The notes under the pieces: model-generated
The model's input: only the letters and a program-made list of their open reading frames with translations
Told to the model about the DNA's origin: nothing
Databases searched by the model: none
Translations under genes and position numbers: made by a program
Part shown: positions 51,603-60,252 of the stretch, piece after piece
Layout: each line of letters starts with the position of its first letter
Numbering within the stretch: position 1 is the first letter of the stretch
From: Deltaproteobacteria bacterium
GTDB lineage: Bacteria; Myxococcota_A; UBA9160; UBA4427
Direction of reading: 5' to 3'
Assembly (NCBI GenBank): GCA_029261855.1
Contig: JAJDAN010000033.1
Location: 62,001-126,000, forward strand
DNA length: 64,000 nt

Positions 51603-53273
51603 ATGAACGCAGCGATTCTGGCCGGGATCGTCGTAGTGATGTTCGCCGTCGGCTACCGCTTCTATGCCGGCTTCCTCAGTCGGCACGTCTTCGCGTTGGC
51701 CGACGATGAGCCCGTCCCCTCGCGCGAGCTGGAAGACGGCATCGACTACGTGCCGACCCGGCTTCCGGTCCTATGGGGTCACCATTTCGCGTCCATCGCC
51801 GGCGCCGCCCCCATCGTGGGGCCCGCGATCGCGGTGATCTGGGGCTGGCTGCCGGCGCTGCTCTGGGTGGGGATCGGCACGATCTTCATGGGCGCGACCC
51901 ACGACTTTGCGGCCCTCGTCATCAGCCTGCGGCACCGCGGACGCTCGATCGGCGAGATCTCCGGGGTGGTACTCAACCGACGCACCCGCACGCTGTTCCT
52001 GGTCATCATCTCGTTCCTGATCTGGGTGGTGCTCGCGGTCTTCGCATTCATCATCGGGACGCTCTTCAAGTCGAACCCCGGCTCGATCTTCCCGATCAAC
52101 GTCCAGATCGTCGTCTCCATGGTGCTCGGCTGGCTGATCTACAAGCGAGGAATCCCGCTCTTCATCCCCTCGATCATCGGGTACGTGGCCCTGCTCGCGG
52201 CGGTCTTCTACGGCGACACCTTCGCGGCGGCCTTCCCCGCGCTCGGCGAGATTTCGGTCCTCAGCTGGGTCTGGGTGCTGTTGATCTACTCGCTCGTGGC
52301 GTCGGTGCTGCCGGTGTGGCTGCTGCTCCAGCCGCGCGACTACCTCAACTCGCACCAACTCGTGACGGGCCTGGTGGCCCTGGGGCTGGGGCTCGTGTTC
52401 CTGCAGCCCACGGTCGTCGCACCGGCCATCAACCTCAACCCGGAGGGGGCCCCGTCCATGATCCCCTTCCTGTTCGTCACCATCGCGTGCGGAGCGATCT
52501 CGGGCTTCCACGGGCTGGTGTCGTCGGGCACCACGTCGAAGCAGGTCGGTCGCATGACCGACGCACGCCCGATCGGGTACGGCGGCATGCTGGCCGAGGG
52601 AACCCTGGGCATGCTCGCGGTGCTTGCAGCGACGGCGGGCTTCGCGAGCACCGAGGAATGGTACGTCCACTACGCGAGCTGGGGCGAGGCCAATGGCCTC
52701 GCCGCGAAGCTGGGCGCCTTCGTCGACGGCGGCGCGACCTTCGTCGCCGCACTCGGGATCCCCGTCGATGCCGCGAAGACCTTCATGGCGGTGATCGTGA
52801 TCGCGTTCGCGGCCACCTCCCTCGACACCGGGGCGCGCATCCAGCGGCTGGTGATCGCAGAACTCGCCGAGTCCCACGGCGTGCCGGCCCTGACCAACCG
52901 CTACCTGGCGAGCGTCCTCGGCATCGGCGCGGCGTTGCTGCTGGCGGTCACGCAGGGCGGCGGCGACGGGGGGTTGGCCCTGTGGCCCTTGTTCGGGACC
53001 ACGAATCAGCTCGTCGCCGGCGTGACCTTGCTGGTGGTCTCCATCTGGCTCAAGCACCAGGGCAAGCCCGTCGTGTTCACCCTGATCCCGATGGCCCTGG
53101 TGGCCTCGGTCACCCTGTGGGCGATGACCGGGGAGCTGCTCGAGTACTACGCGGACTTCGAACGCCTGTGGCTACTGGCGATCAGTGGCAGCGTGATCCT
53201 GGTGCTCGACATCTGGATCCTGATCGAAGGCGTACGGGTCTGGACCGGGTCCCCTCGTCGAGGGGCGGCTTGA
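51603..53273 (+). CDS. Carbon starvation protein CstA-type transporter
   Basis: The 556-aa membrane protein has many hydrophobic segments and the CstA signatures LWGHHFASIAGAAPIVGPAIA, FMGATHDFAALVISLRHRG, and FHGLVSSGTTSKQ. CstA and its paralogue BtsT import peptides or pyruvate under starvation. The length is between the long (about 700 aa) and short forms, so I give no symbol. GGGAG lies 11 bases upstream of the ATG. The 78 bases before it separate it from the divergent ATP-grasp gene and must hold both promoters. Confidence 0.92.
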   Translation: MNAAILAGIVVVMFAVGYRFYAGFLSRHVFALADDEPVPSRELEDGIDYVPTRLPVLWGHHFASIAGAAPIVGPAIAVIWGWLPALLWVGIGTIFMGATHDFAALVISLRHRGRSIGEISGVVLNRRTRTLFLVIISFLIWVVLAVFAFIIGTLFKSNPGSIFPINVQIVVSMVLGWLIYKRGIPLFIPSIIGYVALLAAVFYGDTFAAAFPALGEISVLSWVWVLLIYSLVASVLPVWLLLQPRDYLNSHQLVTGLVALGLGLVFLQPTVVAPAINLNPEGAPSMIPFLFVTIACGAISGFHGLVSSGTTSKQVGRMTDARPIGYGGMLAEGTLGMLAVLAATAGFASTEEWYVHYASWGEANGLAAKLGAFVDGGATFVAALGIPVDAAKTFMAVIVIAFAATSLDTGARIQRLVIAELAESHGVPALTNRYLASVLGIGAALLLAVTQGGGDGGLALWPLFGTTNQLVAGVTLLVVSIWLKHQGKPVVFTLIPMALVASVTLWAMTGELLEYYADFERLWLLAISGSVILVLDIWILIEGVRVWTGSPRRGAA

Positions 53274-53312
53274 GGCTTGTCTTCTAGCTTCGAGTAGCGG
53301 GTCGGTTGGGCG

Positions 53313-53418
53313 GAGCCGAGGACGGAAGGAGCGGCTCCTCCCTGGGCGGTAGTGTTTTCCCTTTGCTGGCTCTTCGTCATGCCATACGTCGTCGCCGCCC
53401 CTTCCGTCCTCGGCTCCA
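53313..53418. repeat. Long inverted repeat between convergent genes
   Basis: Two 24-bp arms (53313-53336 and 53395-53418; GGAGCCGAGGACGGAAGG then A or G, GCGGC) are inverted with a 58-base loop, with one mismatch. They fill most of the gap between cstA and the phosphatase gene stop. The stem is far longer than a usual terminator, and the loop has a TTTTCCCTTTG tract. It may be a bidirectional terminator or a remnant of a small palindromic element. Confidence 0.65.
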
Positions 53419-53435
53419 CCTCGGGCTTGCTTGGA

Positions 53436-54005
53436 TCACGGTTGGTTGTGGGACCGGATTTGGTTTGGGGTGGTTTGGAGGAGCTCGAGGTTGCTCGGGT
53501 TCGCTTCGGGGACGAGGGCTCGGATGACGCCGAGGTGAACGACGAGCAGGAGGTCCGCTTCGGGGTTCTCTCGCACGAGTATCTCGACCGCGGCCCGAAC
53601 GCGGGTGCGCAGCTCGCTTCGCGTCTCGCCTCCACCGGGTCTCACGTCGGGATCGCCCGTGTCGAAGGCTGCCAGCCGCTCGGCGTCTTCGGCATCGATC
53701 TGGCTGCGGGTCAGCCCGGACCAGGTGCCGACGTCGAGCTCACGTAGTGCGGGCACCCGCGACGCGGGCTCGTTCAGCCGCTCGGCCACGGCGGCTGCCG
53801 TCTCGACGGCGCGCACGAGATCGCTCGAGAAGACGCGCACGGGAACCCCCGCCGCCCGCACCTGCTTCGCGATCCCCTCCGCGAGGCGGGCGGCTTCCGC
53901 GCGCCCGTCGGGCGACAGCGGCGGATCGCCGTGTCCCTGCCAGCGGCCGGCCGCGTTCCACTCGGACTGACCGTGGCGCAGCAACCAGACGCGGCGCTCG
54001 CTCAA
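53436..54005 (-). CDS. Histidine phosphatase family protein
   Basis: The 189-aa protein starts LSERRVWLLRHGQSEWNAAGRWQG, with the catalytic RHG near residue 10, continues with FSSDLVRAVETAAAVAER, LRELDVGTWSGLTRSQI and the second catalytic His in LLLVVHLGVIRAL. It belongs to the phosphoglycerate-mutase-like family; the substrate (sugar phosphate, alpha-ribazole phosphate or other) cannot be told. The TTG start overlaps the NrsF gene stop (TTGA), so it is the third gene of the ECF operon. Confidence 0.88.
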   Translation of the reverse strand: MSERRVWLLRHGQSEWNAAGRWQGHGDPPLSPDGRAEAARLAEGIAKQVRAAGVPVRVFSSDLVRAVETAAAVAERLNEPASRVPALRELDVGTWSGLTRSQIDAEDAERLAAFDTGDPDVRPGGGETRSELRTRVRAAVEILVRENPEADLLLVVHLGVIRALVPEANPSNLELLQTTPNQIRSHNQP

Positions 54006-54661
54006 CGGGCGTAGCGCCGCACGAGGGGCAGCAGGGCGGCGGTCAGGACTGCAGTCAGCAGCAACGGCGTCGAAGTGTGGGTGCAGAGCACGTGGAACGG
54101 GTCGATGGCCGGGCAGGTCAGGTGCACGAGCAGCGCACCCACGGCGCCGGTCCCCAGCAACGCAAGGACGACGGTGATCTCCGGTCGCCCGGACCACCCC
54201 CTCGTCGCCGCATAGAAGGCGGCGAATCCCGGAACGATGGCGAAGCCGACCCCGCGAACGATGCACATGCCGTGACCGGGGAACTCGCTCGACAAGGCGA
54301 CCTCGCTCCACGGGGTCGTGGCGGCAGCCCCGCCGACGGCGAGCAGCAGACCGACGACCGCCGCGGCGACCCCGACACGCATCACCGCTTCGCGCCCCGG
54401 GATCACCGAGGCCAACGTTCCCAAGCAGCCACCCACGACCGCCAACGATAGTCCCACCAGCACGCTCGCGTAGGTGGGATCGCCGACGAAGGTCGTCCAC
54501 AGGGCGGGCTTCGGGTGGTAGACGGCGAGCACGGCCCCCCCCACCAACAAGGCCACACCCATCAGCGCTGCGAGCGTAGAGGCAAGCGGAGCGACGGGCT
54601 GTACCGGCGCGAGATTCGTCGACAGACGCTCGATCAGGTGACGTGTCGGGTCACGGCTCAT
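54002..54661 (-). CDS. NrsF-type (DUF1109) anti-sigma membrane protein
   Basis: The 219-aa protein has a short cytoplasmic N-terminus (MSRDPTRHLIERLSTNLAPV) and six predicted membrane segments. Conserved landmarks of the NrsF family are present: a glycine-cysteine stretch GHGMCIVRGVGFAIVPG and the late LLVHLTCPAIDPFHVL. These integral-membrane proteins hold an ECF sigma factor inactive until a signal. The overlap with the sigma gene (ATGA) supports the pairing. Confidence 0.82.
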   Translation of the reverse strand: MSRDPTRHLIERLSTNLAPVQPVAPLASTLAALMGVALLVGGAVLAVYHPKPALWTTFVGDPTYASVLVGLSLAVVGGCLGTLASVIPGREAVMRVGVAAAVVGLLLAVGGAAATTPWSEVALSSEFPGHGMCIVRGVGFAIVPGFAAFYAATRGWSGRPEITVVLALLGTGAVGALLVHLTCPAIDPFHVLCTHTSTPLLLTAVLTAALLPLVRRYAR

Positions 54662-55263
54662 GCTTCGGACCCTCCGCTCCCCGGCGCCGCGGTGAGGCGC
54701 ATTCGCAGCGCGCGATAGCCGCGATGGGCGCGCACCTTGAGGGCCCCGGGCGAGACCCCGGCCTCGACGGCGGCCTCGGCCACGGTCAGGCCGTGAACAT
54801 GGATCAGCTCGACGGCCTCGCGTTGCTTGGCGGGCAGCGCCTGCAGGGCCGCCGCCAGGGGGGGTGCGAGTTCGTGGGCGCCGAGCTCCTCGTCTCGCAC
54901 GCCGTCCGAGAACAGCTCCGGCTCTTCGACGGCGACCTCGCGACTCACGCGCCGGCCGCGCTCCCGGAACCAGTCGATCACGCAGTTGCGCACGACGGTC
55001 CGAACCCAGGGGCCGAAGGGCCGCTCGGTCCGGTAGGTGTGGCGTCCGCGGTGGATCGAGATCAGGGCGTTCTGCACGACGTCCTCTGCATCCGCCCTGG
55101 ACGAGATGCGGAATCGCACCTGTCTCCGCACGAACGGGAGCAGCTCCTCGAGCAGCTCGCGATAGGCGATTTCGTCACCGGCCTGGACAGCGACCATGGC
55201 TCGTCCCCAACGATCTTCCGGACGGTCACCCTCGTGCCCGTCGCCACCACCGGGATCCACCAT
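54658..55263 (-). CDS. ECF-family RNA polymerase sigma factor
   Basis: The 201-aa protein has sigma region 2 (VQAGDEIAYRELLEELLPFVRR, then DAEDVVQNALISIHRGRHTY) and region 4 (LPAKQREAVELIHVHGLTVAEAA, GVSPGALKVRAHRGYRALR), with no region 3, as in extracytoplasmic-function sigmas. It is translationally coupled to the NrsF-like gene. A leaderless-like GAGGTGA sits before the ATG. A possible self-regulated promoter lies within 45 bases upstream. Confidence 0.92.
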   Translation of the reverse strand: MVDPGGGDGHEGDRPEDRWGRAMVAVQAGDEIAYRELLEELLPFVRRQVRFRISSRADAEDVVQNALISIHRGRHTYRTERPFGPWVRTVVRNCVIDWFRERGRRVSREVAVEEPELFSDGVRDEELGAHELAPPLAAALQALPAKQREAVELIHVHGLTVAEAAVEAGVSPGALKVRAHRGYRALRMRLTAAPGSGGSEA

Positions 55264-55277
55264 CCGCTCACCTCAGC

Positions 55278-55305
55278 TCTACGAGAGGGCTGCTCGATCG
55301 GTTAC
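55278..55305 (-). promoter_or_regulatory. Possible ECF-type promoter
   Basis: On the minus strand GTAACC (55305-55300) and CGTAGA (55283-55278) are separated by 16 bases, which resembles the GAACC/CGT two-box pattern of ECF-controlled promoters, directly ahead of the sigma gene. Autoregulation is usual for such factors. The match is loose and the resulting leader would be very short. Confidence 0.25.
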
Positions 55306-55364
55306 GAAGCGAGCGAGCATACTGAATCGAGCGGTGGGCTCGCCCTCAGGTACTCTAGGCGGCC

Positions 55365-56786
55365 ATGGCCGAACCGACCTGGCTCTCGCTGCTCCCGGCA
55401 CTCGTGACCATCGGATTGGCCTTCGCGACGCGGCAGGTGGTCCCGTCCCTGTTCGCAGGCGTGCTCGCGGGCAGCGCCGTGCTGTTCACCCAGACCGGCG
55501 ACCCGGCCGACCTCAACCCCATCAGCCGGCTCTTCCTGCCGGCAATCGGCTCGACGGGGTATGCGCAGATCCTGCTCATCTACCTCTGGTGCCTGGGCGG
55601 CCTGATCGGTCTCTGGACCCGCACCGGGGCCGCGCGGCACTTCGCCGGCTGGGTCGGCAGTCAGCTCTCGGGCAGCCGTCATTCGGCGCTGTTCTTTGCC
55701 TGGGTACTGGGTTGCGTGTTCCACCAGGGCGGCACCGTCAGCACGGTCCTCACCGGGTCGACCGTCAAGCCCGTCGCCGACGCCGCCGGGGTCAGCCACG
55801 AAGAGCTGTCCTACGTGGTCGACTCCACGTCTTCGCCGGTCGCGACGCTCTTGCCCTTCAACGCCTGGCCCGTCTTCATCGCGGGCCTCGCCGCCGGCAC
55901 GGTCCCCCTCATCGCGGACACCAGCGCCGGCGAGAGCTTCTTCTACGCGTCCATCAAGTACAACTTCTACGCGATCTTCGCCGTCGGCTCGACGCTGCTC
56001 TTCTCCCTGGGTCGATTGCCCGCCGTCAGCCCCATCATGCGACGTGCCCGCGACCGCGCCATGCAGCAGGGCCTGCTCGATGCCCCCACTGCCCGACCGA
56101 TGATCGTCGCGGACGACTCGCCCGAAGGCGAAGCCCTCACCGGCTACATTCCGCACCTGTCGGACTTCTTCGTGCCCCTGGGACTGCTGCTGTCGATCAG
56201 TGTCATCCCCATCGCCCTCGGCTCTGCGAGCCGGATCAATGAGGCCTTCGGAATCGCCGTACTGTCCGCCATGGTCATGGCGCGCATCCACGGCATGAAG
56301 CTCGACGACATCCTGAGCGGCTTCATCTCGGGCTGCAGCCGCATGACCATCGGCGCCGTGGTGCTGGGCCTGGCGGTCACTGTCGGCGTCGTCGCCAAGG
56401 AGCTGCACACCGCCGACTACCTCGTGTCGGTCATGGGTGACGGACTCTCCCCGGTCTTCCTACCGGCGCTGCTGATGGCCCTGTGCATGGGGATCGCGTT
56501 CGCCACGGGCACCTCCTGGGGCACGTACGCGGTGGTGTTTCCGATCGCCCTGCCCCTGGCGTGGGCGGTGCTGCCCGACGCCATGTTCCTCGAGATCTGC
56601 TTTGGCGCCGTGCTCGGTGGCGCCGTGTTCGGCGACCAGTGCTCGCCCATCTCCGACACGACGATTCTCTCGAGCATGTTCACCGGCTGCGATCTGATGG
56701 ACCACGTCCGCACCCAGCTGCCCATGGCGCTGACCTCTGCGGGTCTCGCGGCCGCTGCTTCCACGGCGATGGCCGCGCTCGTCTGA
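55365..56786 (+). CDS. NhaC-family Na+/H+ antiporter-like transporter
   Basis: The 473-aa polytopic protein has family features: GVLAGSAVLFTQTGD, VDSTSSPVATLLPFNAWPVF, GIAFATGTSWGTYAVVFPIALPL and a late VFGDQCSPISDTTILSS. The SPISDTT motif is characteristic of NhaC-type carriers, which move Na+/H+ or organic substrates. It diverges from the ECF sigma gene across 101 bases. The specific substrate is not decided. Confidence 0.88.
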   Translation: MAEPTWLSLLPALVTIGLAFATRQVVPSLFAGVLAGSAVLFTQTGDPADLNPISRLFLPAIGSTGYAQILLIYLWCLGGLIGLWTRTGAARHFAGWVGSQLSGSRHSALFFAWVLGCVFHQGGTVSTVLTGSTVKPVADAAGVSHEELSYVVDSTSSPVATLLPFNAWPVFIAGLAAGTVPLIADTSAGESFFYASIKYNFYAIFAVGSTLLFSLGRLPAVSPIMRRARDRAMQQGLLDAPTARPMIVADDSPEGEALTGYIPHLSDFFVPLGLLLSISVIPIALGSASRINEAFGIAVLSAMVMARIHGMKLDDILSGFISGCSRMTIGAVVLGLAVTVGVVAKELHTADYLVSVMGDGLSPVFLPALLMALCMGIAFATGTSWGTYAVVFPIALPLAWAVLPDAMFLEICFGAVLGGAVFGDQCSPISDTTILSSMFTGCDLMDHVRTQLPMALTSAGLAAAASTAMAALV

Positions 56787-56870
56787 GCGCCGGCCTGCGC
56801 GACGGAATCAGGTGCGTCTGCCACATCGCGCGTCCCCGCACCACGAGTCAGTGGGGGGACGGAGGTCGAT

Positions 56871-57176
56871 GTGCGCCGTCGCCGGTTCGATCACTTTTTC
56901 GAAGAGCTCTCGGTCGCCCTCGATCGACTTGCGCCTCGCTATGCGCTGTGGCTGCACATGGGCGAGGTCGGCATCGACCCCGAGCAACTGTCCCAGGACG
57001 AGGCCGTCGCCTTCTGCGAGCTGCACCTGACCCGGTTCCTGGTGGCAGAGGGGCTCTCGCTGGCCCCGCGCACGCGACGACGACTCGAGCGCAGCATCGG
57101 CCGCTTCGACCCGGACCGTCCGACCCCCTACGAGCACATGGCCCGACTCGGCGGCAGCAACCAGCCGCGCGCCTGA
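56871..57176 (+). CDS. Uncharacterised 101-aa protein
   Basis: A GTG start with GGAGG five bases upstream opens a 101-aa soluble, helical-looking protein (RFDHFFEELSVALDRLAPRYALW, ELHLTRFLVAEGLSL, RTRRRLERSIGRFDP). I do not recognise the family. It follows nhaC by 84 bases and precedes the PilZ gene by about 125. The good ribosome binding site and amphipathic pattern argue that it is a real gene. Confidence 0.6.
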   Translation: MRRRRFDHFFEELSVALDRLAPRYALWLHMGEVGIDPEQLSQDEAVAFCELHLTRFLVAEGLSLAPRTRRRLERSIGRFDPDRPTPYEHMARLGGSNQPRA

Positions 57177-57302
57177 TCGGCACCCACGCGATGCGACGGA
57201 TCCGGACGTCTTCCCCCGGGGTCTTCGGGGCGGTCCCTCCCGACGGACCGCCGGCCTCAAGCTGGCCCCGCAGGTCACCGATCGTCACGAGCGAGGGGTG
57301 AC

Positions 57303-58043
57303 ATGCCCGCACGCGCTACCCATCCGGTCGTCCTGATCGAAGGCTCTCCGGGCCGGCTCAACGAGCTGGCGCGGCGCATCCGCCTACAAGGCGCGGAACC
57401 GATCGTGGCGACGGGAACCAGCGAGGCCGGATCCGTACTGCCCGATGCGAGCGCGGACATGAGCGTGGCCGCCGTGTTGCTCGACTCGACACTCGCCAGT
57501 CGCAGCCTCAAGAAAGAGCTGCAGCGCCTGCGCTCCGCGGCTCGCGGCCTCGAGCTCTTCTTCCTCGCCGTCGGCGAAGACCCCGAGCCGTCCGTTCGCA
57601 AGAAGCTGCGTTCCGCGGGCGTCCGCTATTCGCTGTGGGACCCCTTCGACGATGCGACGCTGCGCTTCCAGCTGAATCGGGCGTGGAATGCCGACCGCGA
57701 CGATCACAAGCGCGCGAATCCCCGCATCCCCACCTATCTCCACGCCCAGGTCGGCGGCGGACAGCGCGTGAAGGACGGTGTCGTCTACAGCCTGTCGATC
57801 CAGGGTGCCTTCATCGAGACGCCGCGCGCGTCCATGGCCGGAGCGACCGTCAACCTCGCGATCCGTCTGCCCACCTGCTTCATCGAGACCAAGGCCCGCG
57901 TCGTCTTCGCGAACGTGCCGGGCAACCTGCAGCGACCGAACCTGCCCCTCGGCATGGCAGTCCGGTTCGAACTCGTGGACGCCCAGACCTCCAAGCGGCT
58001 CAAGGAATACGTCAAGGACCGACTCGCGCAGCTCGAGGTCTGA
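57303..58043 (+). CDS. Degenerate receiver-PilZ domain protein
   Basis: The 246-aa protein has two parts. Residues about 8 to 125 fold like a response-regulator receiver but lack its chemistry: the acidic pair is replaced (VVLIEGSP) and the conserved KPF is DPF (LWDPFDD). Residues about 135 to 245 form a PilZ domain with KRANPRIPTYLHAQVG (RxxxR) and YSLSIQGAFIET, where the usual Asp/Asn of (D/N)xSxxG is Ser. It probably senses cyclic di-GMP, perhaps weakly. It could answer to the cyclase at 33315. Confidence 0.85.
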   Translation: MPARATHPVVLIEGSPGRLNELARRIRLQGAEPIVATGTSEAGSVLPDASADMSVAAVLLDSTLASRSLKKELQRLRSAARGLELFFLAVGEDPEPSVRKKLRSAGVRYSLWDPFDDATLRFQLNRAWNADRDDHKRANPRIPTYLHAQVGGGQRVKDGVVYSLSIQGAFIETPRASMAGATVNLAIRLPTCFIETKARVVFANVPGNLQRPNLPLGMAVRFELVDAQTSKRLKEYVKDRLAQLEV

Positions 58044-58052
58044 TTCGAACCG

Positions 58053-58649
58053 TCAGCCGGGGCCGAGCAGCGCGTGCAACGCGCGCGCCCGGTGCGAGAT
58101 CTCGTTCTTCACGGCGTCTGCGACCTCGGCCATGCTGACCTCGAAGCCGTCGGGCTGGAACACCGGGTCGTACCCGAAGCCCCCGGCACCCCGCGCGGCC
58201 GCAAGGATCTCACCCGGGCATTCGCCGAAGGCCGATCGCGTCGTGCCGTCGGGCTCGACGAGAGCCGCCCAACAGACGAAGCGCGCGCGCCGACTCGCGC
58301 CGGGCCGCGCCCCGAGCTCGTCGAGCAGGTGCTGGACGCGGCCGGCGTCGTCCAGATGCGCACCGCCGTAGCGAGCCGAGTAGGCGCCGGGGCCTCCGCC
58401 CAGGCCCTCGACCTCGAGACCCGAATCGTCCGCGAGGGCACGCACGCCCAGCTGCAAGGCCGCGGCCCGCGCCTTCGCGACGGCGTTCTCCCGGTAGTCG
58501 CCGCCTTCGTCGGGAAAGTCCACCGGCGCGAGCCCCGCCAGGCTGACGACCTCGAACTCGCGACCGGCGAGGATGTCCCGGATCTCGCGGAGCTTGCCGG
58601 CGTTCTGGGTCGCGACGACGAGGCGTCCCGCTGCGATCGACTGCTCCAT
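58053..58649 (-). CDS. rdgB: dITP/XTP pyrophosphatase RdgB
   Basis: RdgB removes non-canonical purine nucleoside triphosphates. The 198-aa protein has LVVATQNAGKLREIRDIL, DYRENAVAKARAAA, ALADDSGLEVEGLGGGPGAYSARYGG and the terminal EISHRARAL block. It is 11 bases downstream of rph, the usual pairing. Confidence 0.96.
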   Translation of the reverse strand: MEQSIAAGRLVVATQNAGKLREIRDILAGREFEVVSLAGLAPVDFPDEGGDYRENAVAKARAAALQLGVRALADDSGLEVEGLGGGPGAYSARYGGAHLDDAGRVQHLLDELGARPGASRRARFVCWAALVEPDGTTRSAFGECPGEILAAARGAGGFGYDPVFQPDGFEVSMAEVADAVKNEISHRARALHALLGPG

Positions 58650-58660
58650 CGTGAAGCCGA

Positions 58661-59386
58661 CTAGCGCGAGGCAGAGGCGAGCGCGGCCTGCTGGATGCGA
58701 CCCAGCTCCTCGATCCCCCGCATCGCCAGCGCCGTCATGGCCGTCAGCTCATCGGCGGAGAAGGTCGCGCCCTCCCCCGTCCCCTGGACTTCGATGAAGC
58801 GTCCCTGGCCCGTCGCGACCACGTTCATGTCGACGTCGGCCCGGGCGTCCTCCTCGTACGGCAGGTCGAGGCGGACCTCCCCGTCGATCACGCCGACGGA
58901 AACCGCCGCCACGGAGTCCCGAAGCGGGCTGCGGTCGAGATCGCCCCGGGACTGCAGTCTCTGACACGCGAGCGCCAGTGCCGTGTAGGCGCCGGTGATC
59001 GAGGCCGTTCGCGTGCCCCCGTCCGCCTGCAGCACGTCACAGTCCACCCACAGGGTCCGCTCTCCGAGTGCGCCGAGATCGGCGACGGCACGTAGACTCC
59101 GGCCGATCAGACGCTGGATCTCCTGGGTGCGCCCCGACAGCTTCCCGCGACTCGATTCGCGCTCGTTCCGGGTATCCGTGCTGCCGGGCAGCATGGCGTA
59201 CTCGGCGGTCACCCAACCCTGGCCGCTGCCCCGGAGCCAGCGCGGGACGCTCGTTTCCTCGGTCACGGTGCACAGCACCCGGGTCCGTCCGAACGAGCAC
59301 AGCACCGAACCCAGCGGGTTCTCGGTGAAGTCGAGCTGCAGCTCGACGGCTCGCAGCTCGTCCGTTCCCCGCCCGTCTCGTCTCAC
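58661..59386 (-). CDS. rph: Ribonuclease PH
   Basis: RNase PH trims the 3' end of tRNA precursors by phosphorolysis. The 241-aa protein has [56 protein letters not shown] and [15 protein letters not shown], all expected. The GTG start overlaps the amidase stop (GTGA). Confidence 0.96.
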   Translation of the reverse strand: MRRDGRGTDELRAVELQLDFTENPLGSVLCSFGRTRVLCTVTEETSVPRWLRGSGQGWVTAEYAMLPGSTDTRNERESSRGKLSGRTQEIQRLIGRSLRAVADLGALGERTLWVDCDVLQADGGTRTASITGAYTALALACQRLQSRGDLDRSPLRDSVAAVSVGVIDGEVRLDLPYEEDARADVDMNVVATGQGRFIEVQGTGEGATFSADELTAMTALAMRGIEELGRIQQAALASASR

Positions 59387-60204
59387 TTCGACTTCCCTCC
59401 AGAATCTCCGTCGTGAACGGATCGCGATACAGCGACGCCGCGGCGCTTGTCGTAGTCCTCACCGAAGGCGAGCACGGCCCGTGCGACGGCTTCGGCGATG
59501 GCGTCACGCTGCCCGGCGCTGCGCAGGGCGCGCTCGTCCTCGCGATTGCTCAAGAATCCGATCTCGAGCAGGGTCGCGGGCATCCTCACGCCCATCAGCA
59601 CCACGAAGGGCGCCTGCTTGATGCCTCGCGACGGCGCGGGATCGACGACGGCGAGCGCCTCGTGGGCGAGCCGCGCAAAATGGTTCGACTCGCGCACGTG
59701 CTCGTTCACCGCCATGTCTCCCAGGATCGCCGCCAGGGGATCGAGGCGCAGCGACGCGGGCCCCGTCGCGCCCAGGGCCTCGTTCTCGCGTTCGGCGACC
59801 TCGTGGCTCAAGTCGTCGCTCGCCTCGAGCGAGACGAAGTAGGTCTCGATGCCACGTGGCTTCGCGCTGCGCGATGAGTTCGCGTGGATCGAGATGAAGA
59901 GATCGCCCCGTGCGTCGTTGGCGACGGAGGTGCGCGCTTCGAGCGGGACGAAGCGGTCGTCTTCGCGCGTCAGCACGACCTCGAGCCCGAGGCCTCGCAG
60001 GCGCTCCGCCAGACGGTGAGAGACGTCCAGCACCAGGCTCTTCTCGATCAGCCCGCTGATGCCGCGCGCGCCGTCGTCTTCACCGCCATGACCGGCATCG
60101 ATGACCACCACATCGAAATGGTCCCGGGGCGCTTCTGCCGAGGCGGCCGTCGCAAAGGCGAACGGCAGGCAGACCAGCGCCATGAAGACAGCCACGCGCG
60201 TCAC
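59383..60204 (-). CDS. N-acetylmuramoyl-L-alanine amidase (AmiC-type), secreted
   Basis: The 273-aa protein has a signal peptide ([23 protein letters not shown]) and an Amidase_3 domain with zinc-binding motifs [15 protein letters not shown] (His39), FISIHANSS and [15 protein letters not shown] with the catalytic Glu. It cuts the amide bond between MurNAc and the peptide stem. There is no AMIN domain. Full activity may need a LytM activator such as the M23 protein at 27401; that link is inference. Confidence 0.92.
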   Translation of the reverse strand: MTRVAVFMALVCLPFAFATAASAEAPRDHFDVVVIDAGHGGEDDGARGISGLIEKSLVLDVSHRLAERLRGLGLEVVLTREDDRFVPLEARTSVANDARGDLFISIHANSSRSAKPRGIETYFVSLEASDDLSHEVAERENEALGATGPASLRLDPLAAILGDMAVNEHVRESNHFARLAHEALAVVDPAPSRGIKQAPFVVLMGVRMPATLLEIGFLSNREDERALRSAGQRDAIAEAVARAVLAFGEDYDKRRGVAVSRSVHDGDSGGKSK

Positions 60205-60252
60205 GGATTCCCCCCGGCCGCGGATCTTACCACGCCAGAGAGTCGGGCCGTG

